From: an uncultured Oscillospiraceae bacterium
Lineage (GTDB): Bacteria > Bacillota > Clostridia > Oscillospirales > Ruminococcaceae
DNA: 28,933 bases
Reading direction: 5' to 3'
Assembly: GCA_900552845.1 (NCBI GenBank)
Contig: USBC01000003.1
Location: forward strand, 1 to 28,933
The notes beneath the pieces are model-generated. The model ran no database searches. It saw nothing but the letters and a program-made list of their open reading frames with translations, and was not told where the DNA came from. The position numbers were made by a program, and so were the translations under genes. Below are positions 1 through 7,542 of this stretch, piece by piece. How positions within the stretch are numbered: position 1 is the stretch's first letter; every line of letters starts with the position of its first letter.

Positions 1-1499
1 CTCTGCAGGGTCATGCGCTCACGGATGACGCGCTCCATGCGGGAGAAGCCGATGCGGAACTGGTTCTGCAGCAGCTCGCCCACGCTGCGGATGCGGCGGT
101 TGCCCAGATGGTCGATGTCATCGGTGGTGCCGATATCATAGCGCAGACCGCACATGTAGTTGATGGAGGCGTAAATATCAAACTTGCGGATATTCTTGGG
201 GACCAGCTCATCGGCACGGCGGGCGATTTCGTCCGCCATCTCCTCACGGCTGAGGTCCATATCCAGAATTTCGCACAGAACCGGGAAGCGAACCTTTTCC
301 CGAATTCCCATAGCCTTCAGCTCATCGGGGGTGTAGTCGGTAAAGTCGGACATTTCCACCATGCCGTTGGAGAAGATCTTCAGCTCCTCCACACCGTCGT
401 CCTGCGCCATCTGCAGTCCGGCAGGGGTCAGTCCGGCGGGAGTAATCCAAACGGTATCCACGCCCTTGGCTTCCAGCATTTTGGCGTCCTCACGGCTCAG
501 CAGGGCGCCGGCTTCCAGCAGAATCTCGCCGGTGCGGGGGTCGGCAACCGGGCGGGAAAGCACCTGACCGGCAATGCGGGGCACCAGGGAGAGCTTTTTG
601 TTGTACTTGTAGCGACCGACGCGGGACAGGTCGTAGCGGCGGGGGTCAAATAGCAGCTGCGACAGGTGCTTGACGGCGGATTCCGGTGTAGGCGGCTCGC
701 CGGGGCGCAGCTTGCGGTAAACCTCCAGCAGCGCCTCATCGCCCAGCATTTCGGCGTCCTTGCTTTCGGCGGTCTTGACGAGGTAGATATTGCGGCCGAA
801 CAGCTCATAGATCTCCTCGTCGGTGCCGCGCAGATCGGTCAGGGCATTGCCCACATCTTCGGTGATTTTTTCCACCGGAACATCGTCGCGCAGACGCAGC
901 AGCGCACGGATAAAGGTGGTAATGGGCAGCTTGCGGTTTTTATCAATGCGGACGCTGAACACATCGGCTGAGTCGGTATCATACTCCAGCCAGGCGCCGC
1001 GGTTGGGGATCACGGTGGAATCAAACAGTTTTTTGCCGGCGGGGTCGTGGTGCATACCGTAGTAGACACCGGGGGAACGCACCAGCTGGGAGACAATGAC
1101 GCGCTCGGCACCGTTGATGATGAAGGTACCGGCATCGGTCATCAGAGGAAAATCTCCCATGTAGATGTCGGATTCCTTGATCTCGCCGGTGACCTTGTTG
1201 AAGAGCCTTGCGCGCACACGCAGGGGGGCGGCGAAGTTTACATCGCGCTCCTTGCACTCCAAAAGGGGATACTTGGGTTTGTCGTCCAGCGTAAAATCAA
1301 TGAAATCCAGCTGCAGATTGCCCTGATAGTCGGTGATCGAGGAGATATCCTTGAAAACAGCCTTGAGACCTTCATCAAGGAACCACTGATAGGAATTTTT
1401 CTGTACTTCGATGAGGTTCGGCATCTCTGCCACTTCATCGATGTGGGCAAAGCTCTGGCGGATATTTTTGCCCAGTTTTACGGGTTTGGTGTTTACCAT
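1..1499 (-). CDS. rpoB: RNA polymerase beta subunit, N-terminal part (3' end outside window)
   Basis: Beta subunit of DNA-dependent RNA polymerase, part of the catalytic core. The visible 499 codons begin MVNTKPVKLGKNIRQSF and include the family hallmark GTFIINGAERVIVSQLVRSPG and, near the window edge, GELLQNQFRIGFSRMERVIRERM; this covers the protrusion and lobe regions up to just before the rifampicin-binding region. Clostridial RpoB is usually about 1200 residues or more, so over half lies outside. The start at 1499 is chosen because GGAG lies 10 bases upstream and the first residues match the family; two in-frame ATGs 24 and 27 bases further upstream lack a ribosome binding site. The frame stays open to base 1. 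Upstream on the same strand is an aminopeptidase operon with its own terminator, so rpoB appears separately transcribed rather than following rplJ-rplL. Confidence 0.98.
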   Translation of the reverse strand, partial: MVNTKPVKLGKNIRQSFAHIDEVAEMPNLIEVQKNSYQWFLDEGLKAVFKDISSITDYQGNLQLDFIDFTLDDKPKYPLLECKERDVNFAAPLRVRARLFNKVTGEIKESDIYMGDFPLMTDAGTFIINGAERVIVSQLVRSPGVYYGMHHDPAGKKLFDSTVIPNRGAWLEYDTDSADVFSVRIDKNRKLPITTFIRALLRLRDDVPVEKITEDVGNALTDLRGTDEEIYELFGRNIYLVKTAESKDAEMLGDEALLEVYRKLRPGEPPTPESAVKHLSQLLFDPRRYDLSRVGRYKYNKKLSLVPRIAGQVLSRPVADPRTGEILLEAGALLSREDAKMLEAKGVDTVWITPAGLTPAGLQMAQDDGVEELKIFSNGMVEMSDFTDYTPDELKAMGIREKVRFPVLCEILDMDLSREEMADEIARRADELVPKNIRKFDIYASINYMCGLRYDIGTTDDIDHLGNRRIRSVGELLQNQFRIGFSRMERVIRERMTLQ

Positions 1500-1593
1500 C
1501 CGATGTTCCACTCCATTCCATCATTTTTTCGCCATCACTTGGACATCAATGACTGCATAAATATTTGTTGACTATGCACAGTATCACGAGAGT

Positions 1594-1621
1594 ATTATCG
1601 TGACTTATGCACACTTGACAA
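1594..1621 (-). promoter_or_regulatory. Probable rpoB promoter
   Basis: On the minus strand, TTGTCA (1616-1621) and GATAAT (1594-1599) are separated by 16 bases, each 5 of 6 to the sigma-A consensus. Transcription would start near 1587, giving a leader of about 88 bases before the rpoB ATG. A short inverted repeat (TCACGA at 1584-1589, TCGTGA at 1598-1603) overlaps the -10 and start region. Inferred from sequence only. Confidence 0.6.
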
Positions 1622-1755
1622 TACCGTTTAGTCATAAAAAGCCATTATGATACAGTATATTATTGTAGTCCCGAAACACGGCGATGTCAAGAAAAAAATC
1701 CAGAAAATTTGGTGAAATTTTCGTAACGGCATTTTACCCGCGTCCTGCCCGAATA

Positions 1756-1806
1756 AAGGAAACCGCCCCGGGCGCTGTCCCCGAAAAGGGACAGTACCCG
1801 AGGCGG
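1756..1806 (-). terminator. Terminator of the prfA-apeA operon
   Basis: Just downstream of the aminopeptidase stop, read on the minus strand: a long stem formed by 1763-1806 (CCGCC, TCGGG, CTGTCCC pairing with GGGACAG, CCCGG, GGCGG around a TTTTCG loop, one TA/CG internal mismatch and one G-U pair), followed by the imperfect T-rich tract TTTCCTTTATT. It separates the operon from rpoB. Confidence 0.75.
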
Positions 1807-1824
1807 ACAGCCGCAGGAAAACGA

Positions 1825-3222
1825 TCAGCGGTAGAAGGCGCGCATGGCGCGATAGGTCATATACACATCGGTCTTGGCAACGACCTCGAAGGGAGCGTGC
1901 ATGGAAAGCACCGGAACGCCCAGATCGACGGTATCGATATTATGCTGGGAAACATACATGGCAACTGTGCCGCCGCCGCCCTGATCGACCTTGCCCAGCT
2001 CGCCGGTCTGCCAGCCGACCTTCTCGGCATCAAGGATCCGGCGGGCAAAGCTCATCATCTCGGCTGTGGCGTCATTGGTGCCGGCCTTGCCGCGGGCGCC
2101 GGTGTACTTGGTCACCACTACGCCGTAATTGATGTAGCTTGCATTGCGGCGTTCATGCACCTCGCCGTAAATGGGATCAAAGGCAGCGTTGACATCAGCG
2201 CTGAAGCAATGGCTGTTTGCCGCCACATGGCGCACCTTGCAGCCTGCCATATCCGCCAGATCCTCCATGAAATCCTTGAGGAAATAGGAGTTCATGCCGG
2301 TGGGGCCGTTGCTGCCGGTCTCCTCTTTATCCGCCAGAATGGTAACGGAGGTGTATTCGGGGGATTTTTCGTCGATCTCCGCCATGAGAATGGGATAAGC
2401 GCAAACGCGGTCATCGTGACCGTAGGCACCGATCATGGAACGATCCAGACCGAGATCGCTCGCCTTGAACGCCGGAACGGCGCACAGCTCGGCAGAGAGG
2501 AAGTCCTCCTCCACGATGCCGTACTTTTCAAACAGCAGCTTGGCAATGGCGATCTTGACCTTCTCGGAGCCGGTATCGTCCCGCAGGGCAGCGCTGCCGA
2601 TGAGAATATTGAGTCTTTCGCCCTCGATGCCCTCTGCCAGCGACTTCTTCATCTGGTCAGCGGCAAGGTGAGGCAGCAGGTCGGTGACGCAGAAAACGGG
2701 ATCGCCCGCCTCCTCGCCGATGGCAACGGACAGCGTAGAGCCGTCCTTACGGACGACCGTACCGTGCAGCGCCAGCGGAATGGCAGTCCACTGGTATTTC
2801 TTGATGCCGCCGTAATAGTGGGTCTTAAGGAAGCACTGCTCGCCCTCCTCGTAAAGGGGACGGGGCTTCAGATCAAGGCGGGGGCTATCAATATGCGCTA
2901 CGCCGATGCGCACGCCCTCTGCTACGCTGCGACGACCGATGGTGGCGGCGATGAGCGCCTTTCCGCGGTTATTGAGGTAGACCTTATCCCCTGCCTTGTA
3001 CTGCTTGGCGTGGTCAAAGGGGACATAACCCGCCTTTTCAAGCATGGCAATGGCAGTGACGACCGCCTCACGCTCGGTCTTGGCGGCATCAAGGAATGCC
3101 TTGTAGCCCTCACAGAAATCGTAAGCGGCTTTCAGCTCCTCCTCAGACATGGTCTCGGTGAGGTTCTTGGGGTTCATCAGCAGTTCCTCGCGGAGCTGCT
3201 CACCCTTGGTTTTTTCACTCAT
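1825..3222 (-). CDS. apeA: M18 family aminopeptidase (aspartyl-aminopeptidase type)
   Basis: Cytosolic dinuclear-zinc exopeptidase removing N-terminal residues, typically acidic ones, from peptides. The 465-residue length fits the M18 'type 1' bacterial group. Expected metal and catalytic positions are visible: H110 and D112 in AHIDSPR, D270 in YGHDDRV, E300/E301 in ADKEETGSNG, and H442 in SMHAPFE near the C-terminus. The internal SADVNAAFDP motif is also family-typical. Start at 3222 is supported by AAAGGAG nine bases upstream. It is the last gene of the operon, 49 bases after coaE, and is followed by a strong terminator. The prfA-sua5-coaE-M18 arrangement is, to my knowledge, common in Oscillospirales. 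Function is well supported at family level; substrate preference is inferred. Confidence 0.95.
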   Translation of the reverse strand: MSEKTKGEQLREELLMNPKNLTETMSEEELKAAYDFCEGYKAFLDAAKTEREAVVTAIAMLEKAGYVPFDHAKQYKAGDKVYLNNRGKALIAATIGRRSVAEGVRIGVAHIDSPRLDLKPRPLYEEGEQCFLKTHYYGGIKKYQWTAIPLALHGTVVRKDGSTLSVAIGEEAGDPVFCVTDLLPHLAADQMKKSLAEGIEGERLNILIGSAALRDDTGSEKVKIAIAKLLFEKYGIVEEDFLSAELCAVPAFKASDLGLDRSMIGAYGHDDRVCAYPILMAEIDEKSPEYTSVTILADKEETGSNGPTGMNSYFLKDFMEDLADMAGCKVRHVAANSHCFSADVNAAFDPIYGEVHERRNASYINYGVVVTKYTGARGKAGTNDATAEMMSFARRILDAEKVGWQTGELGKVDQGGGGTVAMYVSQHNIDTVDLGVPVLSMHAPFEVVAKTDVYMTYRAMRAFYR

Positions 3223-3271
3223 GGTTATTCTTCTCCTTTCGGGTTTTTGATGGTTTTATGGCTTTGTAGAT

Positions 3272-3865
3272 TTATAGGCACAAAAAGCGGCGGCACCGCT
3301 CCACCTCTTTTTCGAGATGAGCAAGATCCGACGAATTTGTGATAACAAAGTGGGAGCGGGCAGTATAGTACTCGTCCTCGTGCTGGTTTTTCATGCGTGC
3401 CTCGGCAGCCTCGCGGGTAATGCCGTCCCGCGCCAATACCCGACGCAAGCGTTCCTCCCGCGGCGTCACCACACTGACGATAACATCACAGAGCTGATCG
3501 CCGCCGCTTTCGAAAAGTGTGGGGGCATCGAGGACGCAGGCACGCACGCGCGACGCGCGCGAGAGCTTTTCCATGCGATTTTCGCATTCGGCAAGGATCA
3601 GCGGGAAGGTAATGCTGACCAGACGCTGTAATTCCTCCGGATAGGAAAAAACAATAGCGGCAAGTGCGGGACGGTCGATGGTACCATCGGGACGCCGCAC
3701 GCCGGGAAAGGCTTTGGCAATGGCGGCGGCTGCGGCGGGGCTGTTGTTGACCTCGTGAGCAATCGCATCGGCATCTAAGACCTCGACGCCGCCCCACTGA
3801 CGCATGAGGGCGGTCACGGTAGATTTGCCGCTGCCGGTGGGGCCGGTAAGACCGATGCGCAGCAT
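3272..3865 (-). CDS. coaE: Dephospho-CoA kinase
   Basis: Last step of coenzyme A biosynthesis: phosphorylation of the 3'-hydroxyl of dephospho-CoA using ATP. The 197-residue protein starts MLRIGLTGPTGSGKST with the P-loop at residues 8-16, followed by the family motif DADAIAHE (31-38); length is close to the usual 200. A longer reading frame extends upstream to 3925, but the start at 3865 is preferred: the family begins right before the P-loop, GAGGTG lies five bases upstream, and the extra segment would run toward the hairpin element. It is fourth in the operon. The 149-base gap from sua5 is unusually wide for this operon and is filled by a three-hairpin element. Residues around 100-110 (LAECENRME) and the C-terminal helix look intact. 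Confidence 0.95.
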   Translation of the reverse strand: MLRIGLTGPTGSGKSTVTALMRQWGGVEVLDADAIAHEVNNSPAAAAAIAKAFPGVRRPDGTIDRPALAAIVFSYPEELQRLVSITFPLILAECENRMEKLSRASRVRACVLDAPTLFESGGDQLCDVIVSVVTPREERLRRVLARDGITREAAEARMKNQHEDEYYTARSHFVITNSSDLAHLEKEVERCRRFLCL

Positions 3866-3911
3866 GGGAGCACCTCGCTTTTTTATAAAATGAAGATCGC
3901 CGGAAAAGGGA

Positions 3912-3990
3912 CGCCCGCAGGGCAAACCGCCTTTGGCGGTTTCGGCGGCGAAGCCGCTGGCTCCGGCGCAGCCGGAGCGCCCTGCGGGCG
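3912..3990. repeat. Three-hairpin 'cloverleaf' intergenic element, copy A
   Basis: A 79-bp block with no unpaired linkers. The outer stem is 12 bp, CGCCCGCAGGGC (3912-3923) with GCCCTGCGGGCG (3979-3990). Inside, three abutting hairpins: AAACCGCC-TTT-GGCGGTTT (3924-3942), CGGCGGC-GAA-GCCGCTG with one G-T pair (3943-3959), and GCTCCGGC-GCA-GCCGGAGC (3960-3978). All loops are three bases. The third hairpin is identical to one in copy C at 21434-21452. It lies between sua5 and coaE inside the operon and has no T-tract, so it does not look like a plain terminator. Role unknown. Confidence 0.85.
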
Positions 3991-4014
3991 GTTCGGGCTG
4001 AGCACAGAGTAGGA

Positions 4015-5076
4015 TTAAAGCAAAACGACGCGGAACGCTGCGGCGCGCAGCAGGCGGTTATAAACGGCCAGGCCCATCTCCTCCGGTTCGGGGGCGTGGA
4101 CATAGACCTCGGTTGCCTGCAGATTATCCAGCTGGCGGAGTACATCAAAGAGGTTTTGTGCCTGAGAGGCGTAATCGTAGGCGACGCCGTAGCTGATGGT
4201 AGGCGCCTCCAGCAAAGAGACGTCCTCATCGAAGCACATGGCATAGAAGCCGTCCTCCTCCCCCGTGCGCCGGAGCGTCTCGTAATACTCATTGACGCGG
4301 TCGGCATAATCCTGCCGGCTGCCGCACAGCAGCGTCAGGGTGGCGGCGGGTGCGTAGTGCTTGTACTTCATGCCGGGGCTGGGGGCGGCGGCATCTGACG
4401 GGAGCATATGTAGGACGGCATCGGCGATGGCGACATCGCCGCAAAAGCGCCGGATCTCCTCCGGTGTAACAGCGCCGGGGCGCAGTATCTGCGGGGTACC
4501 GTCCGGCAGGAAGGAAACGACGGTGGATTCCACGCCAACGGTGCAGTCCTCGCTTTCCACAATGGCATCGACCGAGTCCCAAAGATCATCGACGCAATGG
4601 CGGAAGGTGGTGGGGCTGGGGCTGCCGCTGCGATTGGCGCTGGGGGCGGCAAGTGGCACGCCCGCCGCACGGATAATGGCACGGGCAATGGGATTGCCCG
4701 GCATACGGACGGCGACGGTGGAAAGCCCGCCGGTGGTGGTAAGGGGAACCTTTTCCGAACGGGGCAGCACCATGGTAAGGGGACCCGGCCAGAAATGCTC
4801 CGCCAGAATTCCGGCGGCAGGCGGTACCTGTGTGACCAGCTCCGCCAAAGCATCAAATTCCGCGATGTGGACGATCATGGGGTTATCGCTGGGTCTGCCC
4901 TTGGCGGCGTAGACCGCCCTGACCGCCGTTTCGTCAAAGGCATTGGCGGCAAGCCCGTACACCGTCTCGGTAGGAATGGCGACCAGTCCGCCGTGCCGCA
5001 GGATATCGCCGGCACGCAGGACTCCATCGGCGTCCCCGTCAGGGTCGTATATTCGGATCAGTTCTGTCTTTATCAT
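4015..5076 (-). CDS. sua5: L-threonylcarbamoyladenylate synthase (Sua5 type)
   Basis: Makes threonylcarbamoyl-AMP from threonine, bicarbonate and ATP, the first step of the t6A37 modification of ANN-decoding tRNAs. The 353-residue length shows the two-domain Sua5 form rather than the short TsaC form: an N-terminal YrdC domain (about residues 15-205) with IPTETVYGLAANA, KGRPSDNP (K59, R61), SANRSG (146-151) and GVESTVV, then the SPGMKYKHYAP linker (233-243) that closes over the active site, and a C-terminal Sua5 domain. Start at 5076 leaves only 8 bases after the prfA stop, with GGGAG upstream inside the prfA end, so translation is probably coupled. Its partners TsaB/D/E are not in this window. 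Confidence 0.95.
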   Translation of the reverse strand: MIKTELIRIYDPDGDADGVLRAGDILRHGGLVAIPTETVYGLAANAFDETAVRAVYAAKGRPSDNPMIVHIAEFDALAELVTQVPPAAGILAEHFWPGPLTMVLPRSEKVPLTTTGGLSTVAVRMPGNPIARAIIRAAGVPLAAPSANRSGSPSPTTFRHCVDDLWDSVDAIVESEDCTVGVESTVVSFLPDGTPQILRPGAVTPEEIRRFCGDVAIADAVLHMLPSDAAAPSPGMKYKHYAPAATLTLLCGSRQDYADRVNEYYETLRRTGEEDGFYAMCFDEDVSLLEAPTISYGVAYDYASQAQNLFDVLRQLDNLQATEVYVHAPEPEEMGLAVYNRLLRAAAFRVVLL

Positions 5077-5084
5077 GGCTTGGG

Positions 5085-6149
5085 TTACTCCCTGTTTTGC
5101 ATTTTTTCCGCCTGCTCGTGCGCTAAAAGCGGCTCAATGAGCAGGTCAAGGTCGCCGTTCATTACGGCATCCAAACGGTAGAGCGTCAGCTCGATGCGAT
5201 GGTCGCTGACACGGTTCTGGGGGAAATTATAGGTGCGGATCCGCCCGCTGCGGTCACCGGAGCCGACCTGTCGGCGGCGGTCTGCGGCAATCTCCTCGGT
5301 CTGTGCCTGCTCCGCCTGTGCCAAAAGGCGGCTGCGCAGGATCTTGAGGGCACGATCTTTATTCTTGTACTGACTGCGCTCGTCCTGACACTCCACCACC
5401 ACACCGGTGGGAAGATGGGTAATGCGAATAGCGGATTCGGTCTTATTGATATGCTGACCACCCGCGCCGCTGGAGCGGAAGGTATCTATTTTTAAGTCTT
5501 TTGGATCGATGTGGAGCTCCACCTCGTCTGCCTCCGGCAGGACAGCAACGGTAACGGCGGAGGTTTGTATTTTACCCTGACTGTCGGTGACAGGGACGCG
5601 CTGGACGCGGTGAATTCCGCTTTCAAACTTTAAGCGGGAAAATACCTTTTCCCCCTCCACCGAGAAAACGATCTCCCGATAGCCGCCCAATTCGGTTTCG
5701 TTCGCATTCATCAGTTCGGTCTGCCAGCCGCGGGCGGTGGCATACAGATTGTACATGCGATAAAGATCCGCCGCAAAAAGCGCTGCCTCCTCCCCGCCGG
5801 TGCCGGCGCGCAGCTCCATGATAACGCTGCGGTCATCGCGGGGGTCGTGCGGCAGCAGCATCAGCCGCGCCTGTTCGGTCAGGCGGGCGATCTCCTGCTC
5901 CGCCTCTGTCTTCTGCTCCGCCGCCATTGCCGAAAGCTCGGCGTCGCGGGAATAAAGCAGCTCCTTTGCCTCCGCCAGCGCTTCCTCGGCGGCAGCAAGA
6001 GCGAGATATTGCTGTGAAAGCGGCTCCAGCTCCTTATACTCCTTCATCAGTGCCCGATAGCGGCTCATATCTGTGGCGGCATCGGGCTGGGAAAGCTGGG
6101 CGGAAAGCTCATCGTAGCGGCGGTGTGCCGCCGAAAGTCCCTCAAGCAT
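5085..6149 (-). CDS. prfA: Peptide chain release factor 1
   Basis: Releases the nascent chain at UAA and UAG stop codons. The 354-residue protein has the catalytic GGQ at 230-232 in SSGAGGQHINKTESA and the codon-recognition PVT (186-188) in RVPVTDSQGKIQTS, which marks RF1 rather than RF2 (SPF). The N-terminal helical domain and the conserved ELRAGTGGEEAALFA segment (112-126) are present, and length is normal. The start at 6149 has AAGGAGT about eight bases upstream. It lies 47 bases after the DUF951 gene and 8 bases before sua5. The methyltransferase prmC, often adjacent in other Firmicutes, is not next to it here. Confidence 0.98.
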   Translation of the reverse strand: MLEGLSAAHRRYDELSAQLSQPDAATDMSRYRALMKEYKELEPLSQQYLALAAAEEALAEAKELLYSRDAELSAMAAEQKTEAEQEIARLTEQARLMLLPHDPRDDRSVIMELRAGTGGEEAALFAADLYRMYNLYATARGWQTELMNANETELGGYREIVFSVEGEKVFSRLKFESGIHRVQRVPVTDSQGKIQTSAVTVAVLPEADEVELHIDPKDLKIDTFRSSGAGGQHINKTESAIRITHLPTGVVVECQDERSQYKNKDRALKILRSRLLAQAEQAQTEEIAADRRRQVGSGDRSGRIRTYNFPQNRVSDHRIELTLYRLDAVMNGDLDLLIEPLLAHEQAEKMQNRE

Positions 6150-6196
6150 CTCAAAAACTCCTTACACAAAATCAGTCTGTATAAAGGAAAAGTCCG

Positions 6197-6382
6197 CTAC
6201 TCCTCCGGACGGGTGAGCTTTTTGATATGGCGCTCCGCCTTGACGCGGGGAATCATGACCTCTCTGCCGCAGGTACGGCAGACAAGCTTAAAATCCATGC
6301 CGCTGCGGGTCACGGTGAATTCATCGCCGCCGCAGGGGTGCTTTTTTTTCATTTGCAGAATATCGCCGACGCGGACGTCCAT
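6197..6382 (-). CDS. DUF951 family small protein
   Basis: A 61-residue protein of the DUF951 family found across Firmicutes, function not established. It shows the family core MDVRVGDILQMKKKHPCGGDEF and a likely zinc-binding set: H15, C17, C35 and C38 (HPC ... CRTC), followed by GREVMIPR and a basic tail. It is predicted soluble and cytosolic; RNA or ribosome association has been imagined for such basic zinc proteins but nothing here proves it. Start at 6382 is preceded by AAAGGAGG, and a strong promoter lies 36 bases upstream, making it the first gene of the prfA operon. Confidence 0.93.
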   Translation of the reverse strand: MDVRVGDILQMKKKHPCGGDEFTVTRSGMDFKLVCRTCGREVMIPRVKAERHIKKLTRPEE

Positions 6383-6417
6383 GGGTCTTCCTCCTTTGTC
6401 TTGACGAATGATTTTAT

Positions 6418-6446
6418 ATTATATCACGCAGGGCATGCTTTTGCAA
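6418..6446 (-). promoter_or_regulatory. Promoter of the DUF951-prfA-sua5-coaE-apeA operon
   Basis: Minus-strand TTGCAA (6441-6446), a 17-base spacer and a perfect TATAAT (6418-6423) preceded by TGA, i.e. an extended -10. Transcription would start near 6411 and the DUF951 ATG follows about 29 bases later. Confidence 0.8.
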
Positions 6447-6566
6447 TGAGGCAGGCAGGATCTTTGACAAAAGCTCTCAGCCCCGGAGAACTGACCTTCT
6501 GCATCGGCATAGCGCCGCCGAAGTGTGAATATAGATAAAGCAACAGGCAAAACAGGAGGGTAAAGC

Positions 6567-7496
6567 ATGGGATATTATGTGCCGGAGGGGCAGCTGCTGG
6601 AGACGGAGGAAAACCGGTATTACCTGCAAAACGAGGAAACGCTGAAAAGTGCCATGCGCATCGGGCAGATTCTGGAGGGGCGGGCGCTGCTGTGCGATTA
6701 TAACCATAATTTAATTGTGGATATGGGCTGCTGCCGCGGGGTGATCCCCCGTGAGGAGGGTGCGCTGGGCATCAAGGAGCAAACGGTACGGGATATTGCC
6801 ATTATTTCACGCGTCAACAAGCCGGTGTGCTTCCTCATTACGGCGATGGAATATGATGAGAACGGCACGGTGCGCCCGGTTCTTTCCCGTCGGGCGGCGC
6901 AGCAGCGCTGCCGCAGTGAGTACATAGAACAGCTGACGGTCGGAGAGATCATTCCCGCAAGGGTGACACATCTGGAAAACTTCGGGTGCTTTGTGGATAT
7001 CGGGTGCGGTCTGCCTTCTCTCATCAGCATCGACCAGATCTCGGTCTCCCGCATCAGCCACCCGCATGACCGCTTTGCCGTAGGGGAGCACATCTATGCG
7101 GTGGTAAAGGCGGTGGAACCGGAGGGGCGGGTGCAGCTTTCACACAAGGAGCTTTTGGGGACATGGGCGCAGAACGCCGAGCTGTTCCTGCCCGGCGAAA
7201 CGGTGGCGGGGATCATTCGCAGTGTGGAGGACTACGGCGTATTTGTGGAGCTGACGCCGAACTTAGCCGGACTGGCGGAGCCATGCGAGGGGGTGCGAGC
7301 CGGTCAGCACGCCGGCGTGTATATCAAGAGCATTCTGCCGGAAAAGATGAAGATCAAGCTGATCATCGTAGACGCCTTTGATGCGCCCTATTCCCCGCAG
7401 CCGGTGCAGTATTTTCTCACCGAGGGGGTGCTGAGGCGCTGGCGGTACTCTCCGCCGGAGTGTGAACGAGTGGTAGAAACGGTGTTTGCCCCTTGA
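6567..7496 (+). CDS. S1-domain RNA-binding protein
   Basis: A 309-residue protein made of S1-type OB folds. One partial domain spans about residues 30-110 (ILEGRALLCDYNHNLIVDMGCCRGVIPREE), a clear one about 125-200 (GEIIPARVTHLENFGCFVDIGCGLPSLISIDQIS with the DRFAVGEHIYAVVKAVE turn), and a third about 208-275 (GETVAGIIRSVEDYGVFVELTPNLAGLAEP). This resembles the short RpsA-like S1 proteins of Clostridia, which lack the six domains of proteobacterial ribosomal S1; a role in mRNA binding or translation is inference. Start at 6567 has AGGAGG eight bases upstream. It is transcribed alone, divergently from the prfA operon, and ends in a strong terminator. No convincing promoter was found in the 120 bases upstream. 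Confidence 0.85.
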   Translation: MGYYVPEGQLLETEENRYYLQNEETLKSAMRIGQILEGRALLCDYNHNLIVDMGCCRGVIPREEGALGIKEQTVRDIAIISRVNKPVCFLITAMEYDENGTVRPVLSRRAAQQRCRSEYIEQLTVGEIIPARVTHLENFGCFVDIGCGLPSLISIDQISVSRISHPHDRFAVGEHIYAVVKAVEPEGRVQLSHKELLGTWAQNAELFLPGETVAGIIRSVEDYGVFVELTPNLAGLAEPCEGVRAGQHAGVYIKSILPEKMKIKLIIVDAFDAPYSPQPVQYFLTEGVLRRWRYSPPECERVVETVFAP

Positions 7497-7509
7497 GCGG
7501 GTAAGAGAA

Positions 7510-7542
7510 CAGTCCCTGCTGCAGCAGGGACTGAGGCTTTTT
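7510..7542 (+). terminator. Terminator after the S1 gene
   Basis: A perfect 24-base palindrome (CAGTCCCTGCTG/CAGCAGGGACTG, 7510-7533) followed by AGGCTTTTT. The T-run overlaps the stop codon of the convergent lipoprotein gene, so the hairpin may serve both strands. Confidence 0.85.

Noticed and set aside
1684..3342. A 552-residue open frame on the plus strand
   Set aside because: Antisense to the M18 aminopeptidase, with no family resemblance or ribosome binding site; a shadow of codon bias.
3866..3925. Twenty extra N-terminal codons for coaE
   Set aside because: CoaE proteins start immediately before the P-loop, and the internal ATG at 3865 has a good ribosome binding site.
3912..3990. Cloverleaf elements as tRNA genes
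   Set aside because: The outline is cloverleaf-like, but loops are only 3 bases and there is no anticodon loop, T-loop TTCRANY, or acceptor layout.
6465..6494. TTGACA upstream of the S1 gene as a promoter
   Set aside because: A perfect -35 hexamer, but 16-18 bases downstream there is no acceptable -10 (AGAACT).
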